DNA of 8,521 nt from Verrucomicrobiota bacterium (GTDB lineage Bacteria > Verrucomicrobiota > Verrucomicrobiia > Opitutales > Opitutaceae), in assembly GCA_023433275.1 (NCBI GenBank), contig JAEZDN010000057.1, positions 1 through 8,521 on the forward strand. The letters run 5' to 3'. Below, piece after piece: positions 7,906 to 8,521 of this stretch. Below the pieces are notes generated by a model that did not search any database, was not told the DNA's origin, and saw only the letters and a list, made by a program, of their open reading frames with translations. The translations under genes were made by a program, and so were the position numbers. How positions within the stretch are numbered: the stretch's first letter is position 1; the number at the start of each line of letters is the position of its first letter.

Positions 7906-7942
7906 AAAAAAAGCGGGGCGGACCCGTGAAGGCCCGCCCCGC
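7906..7942 (-). terminator. Intrinsic terminator of urtA
   Basis: In the minus-strand direction, a perfect 9-bp GC stem (7934-7942 with 7913-7921; gcggggcgg paired with ccgccccgc) and a 12-base loop are followed at once by seven T's (7906-7912). It begins 33 bases after the urtA stop codon. This is a textbook Rho-independent terminator and works only in the urtA direction, since the other strand has an A-run on the wrong side. It would separate abundant urtA mRNA from urtB and downstream genes, with some read-through. Confidence 0.92.
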
Positions 7943-7975
7943 GATCCAATTACCTACAAACAAATCGTAAGCGTC

Positions 7976-8521
7976 TTACTTGAACTTACCCTTGAGCCAG
8001 GGCTCGCCGTAGACGTTGGCGAAGGACTTCAGGATCTTGAACTGGCCGTCGGCCTTCGTCTCGCCGATGTAAACGTTCTTCGTCAGGTGCATGTTCGGCT
8101 GCGTGGTGACCGTGCCGCCGGGACCGTCGAAGGAGATGCCGGACTTGAGCGCGGCGCGGACCTTGTCGACGTCGAACGAGCCGGCCTTCTCGACCGCCGC
8201 CTTCCAGAGGTACATGCCATCGTAGCTCAGCACCATCGGTGAGCAGGTGACGCGGCCTTCCTTGACGATGCCGGGGACCGTGCTCTTGGAGAGCCAGGCC
8301 TGGAAGTCCGCGACGAACTTCTTGTTGGCCGGGGTGTCGAGCGACTGGAAGTAGGTCCAGCAACCGAGCTGGCCGACGAGCTGGTGGGCGGGCTGGCCGC
8401 GGAACTCATCCTCGGAAATCGAGAACGAGACGACCGGGCAGATCTCGGCGGTGAGGCCGGAGGCGGCGTATTCCTTGAAGAAGGGCACGTTCGTGTCGCC
8501 GTTGAGCGTGGAGATCACGCA
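7976..8521 (-). CDS. urtA: Urea ABC transporter substrate-binding protein UrtA (C-terminal part)
   Basis: This is the last 181 codons or so of the periplasmic urea-binding protein that delivers urea to UrtBC. The frame is open to the window edge, so the true start and signal peptide lie outside. The Val codon (GTG) at 8516-8518 is internal, not a start. Family features include STLNGDTNVPFFKEYAASG near the beginning, SFSISEDEFRG (visible residues about 48-58), the W/YFQSLDTPANKKF segment, LSYDGMYLWKAAVEKAGSFD followed by VDKVRAAL, and the C-terminal HLTKNVYIGETKADGQF. These match the type I periplasmic-binding fold of UrtA more closely than generic amino-acid LivJ proteins. The gene ends with TAA at 7976-7978 and is followed by a strong terminator. 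This suits a binding protein needed in molar excess over its permease. Confidence 0.93.
   Translation of the reverse strand, partial: CVISTLNGDTNVPFFKEYAASGLTAEICPVVSFSISEDEFRGQPAHQLVGQLGCWTYFQSLDTPANKKFVADFQAWLSKSTVPGIVKEGRVTCSPMVLSYDGMYLWKAAVEKAGSFDVDKVRAALKSGISFDGPGGTVTTQPNMHLTKNVYIGETKADGQFKILKSFANVYGEPWLKGKFK

Larger units (their letters stand above)
7312..7975. other. 664-base urtA-urtB spacer, repeats and regulatory signals, no gene
   Basis: I see no convincing gene here. Going in the direction of transcription, the spacer holds the urtA terminator (7906-7942) and a possible folded segment (7809-7865). Then come a half-copy of a repeat (7749-7788), an inverted repeat (7671-7738), a larger inverted repeat (7475-7579) and a possible sigma-54-type promoter next to urtB (7331-7346). 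Open frames here run across the repeats and have no recognisable protein features. The parts 7347-7474 and 7580-7670 show nothing I can name. Confidence 0.8.

Noticed and set aside
7581..7970. Plus-strand 129-codon frame in the urtA-urtB spacer
   Set aside because: It runs over two repeats and the urtA terminator, so the coding reading is explained by repeat sequence. No family resemblance.

Overview
The window carries most of one urea-utilisation locus, read entirely from the minus strand. From right to left in transcription order it holds the C-terminal part of urtA (urea-binding protein), urtB and urtC (membrane permeases), urtD and urtE (ATPases), then the urease structural genes ureA (gamma), ureB (beta) and ureC (alpha). 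No urease accessory genes (ureD/E/F/G) are visible. If present they lie beyond position 1, or elsewhere in the genome. UrtABCDE would bring urea across the inner membrane from a periplasmic binding protein, and the cytoplasmic nickel enzyme UreABC would split it into ammonia and CO2. This is a nitrogen-scavenging module.

The host looks like a high-GC, Gram-negative, free-living bacterium: UrtB has a signal peptide and a periplasmic N-terminal domain. The spacers hold many different interspersed inverted repeats of kinds I associate with Verrucomicrobia (Opitutaceae-like), Planctomycetes or Acidobacteria. That taxonomic guess rests on repeat style and protein flavour, not on a search, and is low confidence.

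Layout: 1-18, small hairpin just after ureC; 29-1798 ureC; 1799-1894 spacer with a 24-bp inverted repeat; 1895-2236 ureB; 2237-2339 spacer almost filled by a perfect 24-bp inverted repeat that runs into the ureA stop codon; 2340-2642 ureA; 2643-2740 spacer with an imperfect 30-bp inverted repeat; 2741-3538 urtE (GTG start); 3539-3678 spacer with a degenerate repeat; 3679-4455 urtD; 4462-5604 urtC; 5608-7311 urtB; 7312-7975, a 664-base spacer; 7976-8521 urtA (5' end outside the window). urtB, urtC and urtD are tightly packed (3 and 6 base gaps). The genes from urtE onward are separated by about 96-140 bases of repeat-derived DNA.

The urtA-urtB spacer is the likely regulatory hinge. It has a strong intrinsic terminator 33 bases after urtA, several inverted repeats, and a possible sigma-54-type promoter just before urtB. 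This would let the binding protein be made in excess of the permease and enzyme genes. I found no CRISPR array, tRNA, rRNA, transposase or new protein system. The unusual points are the repeat insertions in every spacer downstream of urtD, about 27 extra residues in UrtE, about 13 extra residues in UreC, and the lack of recognisable Shine-Dalgarno sequences.
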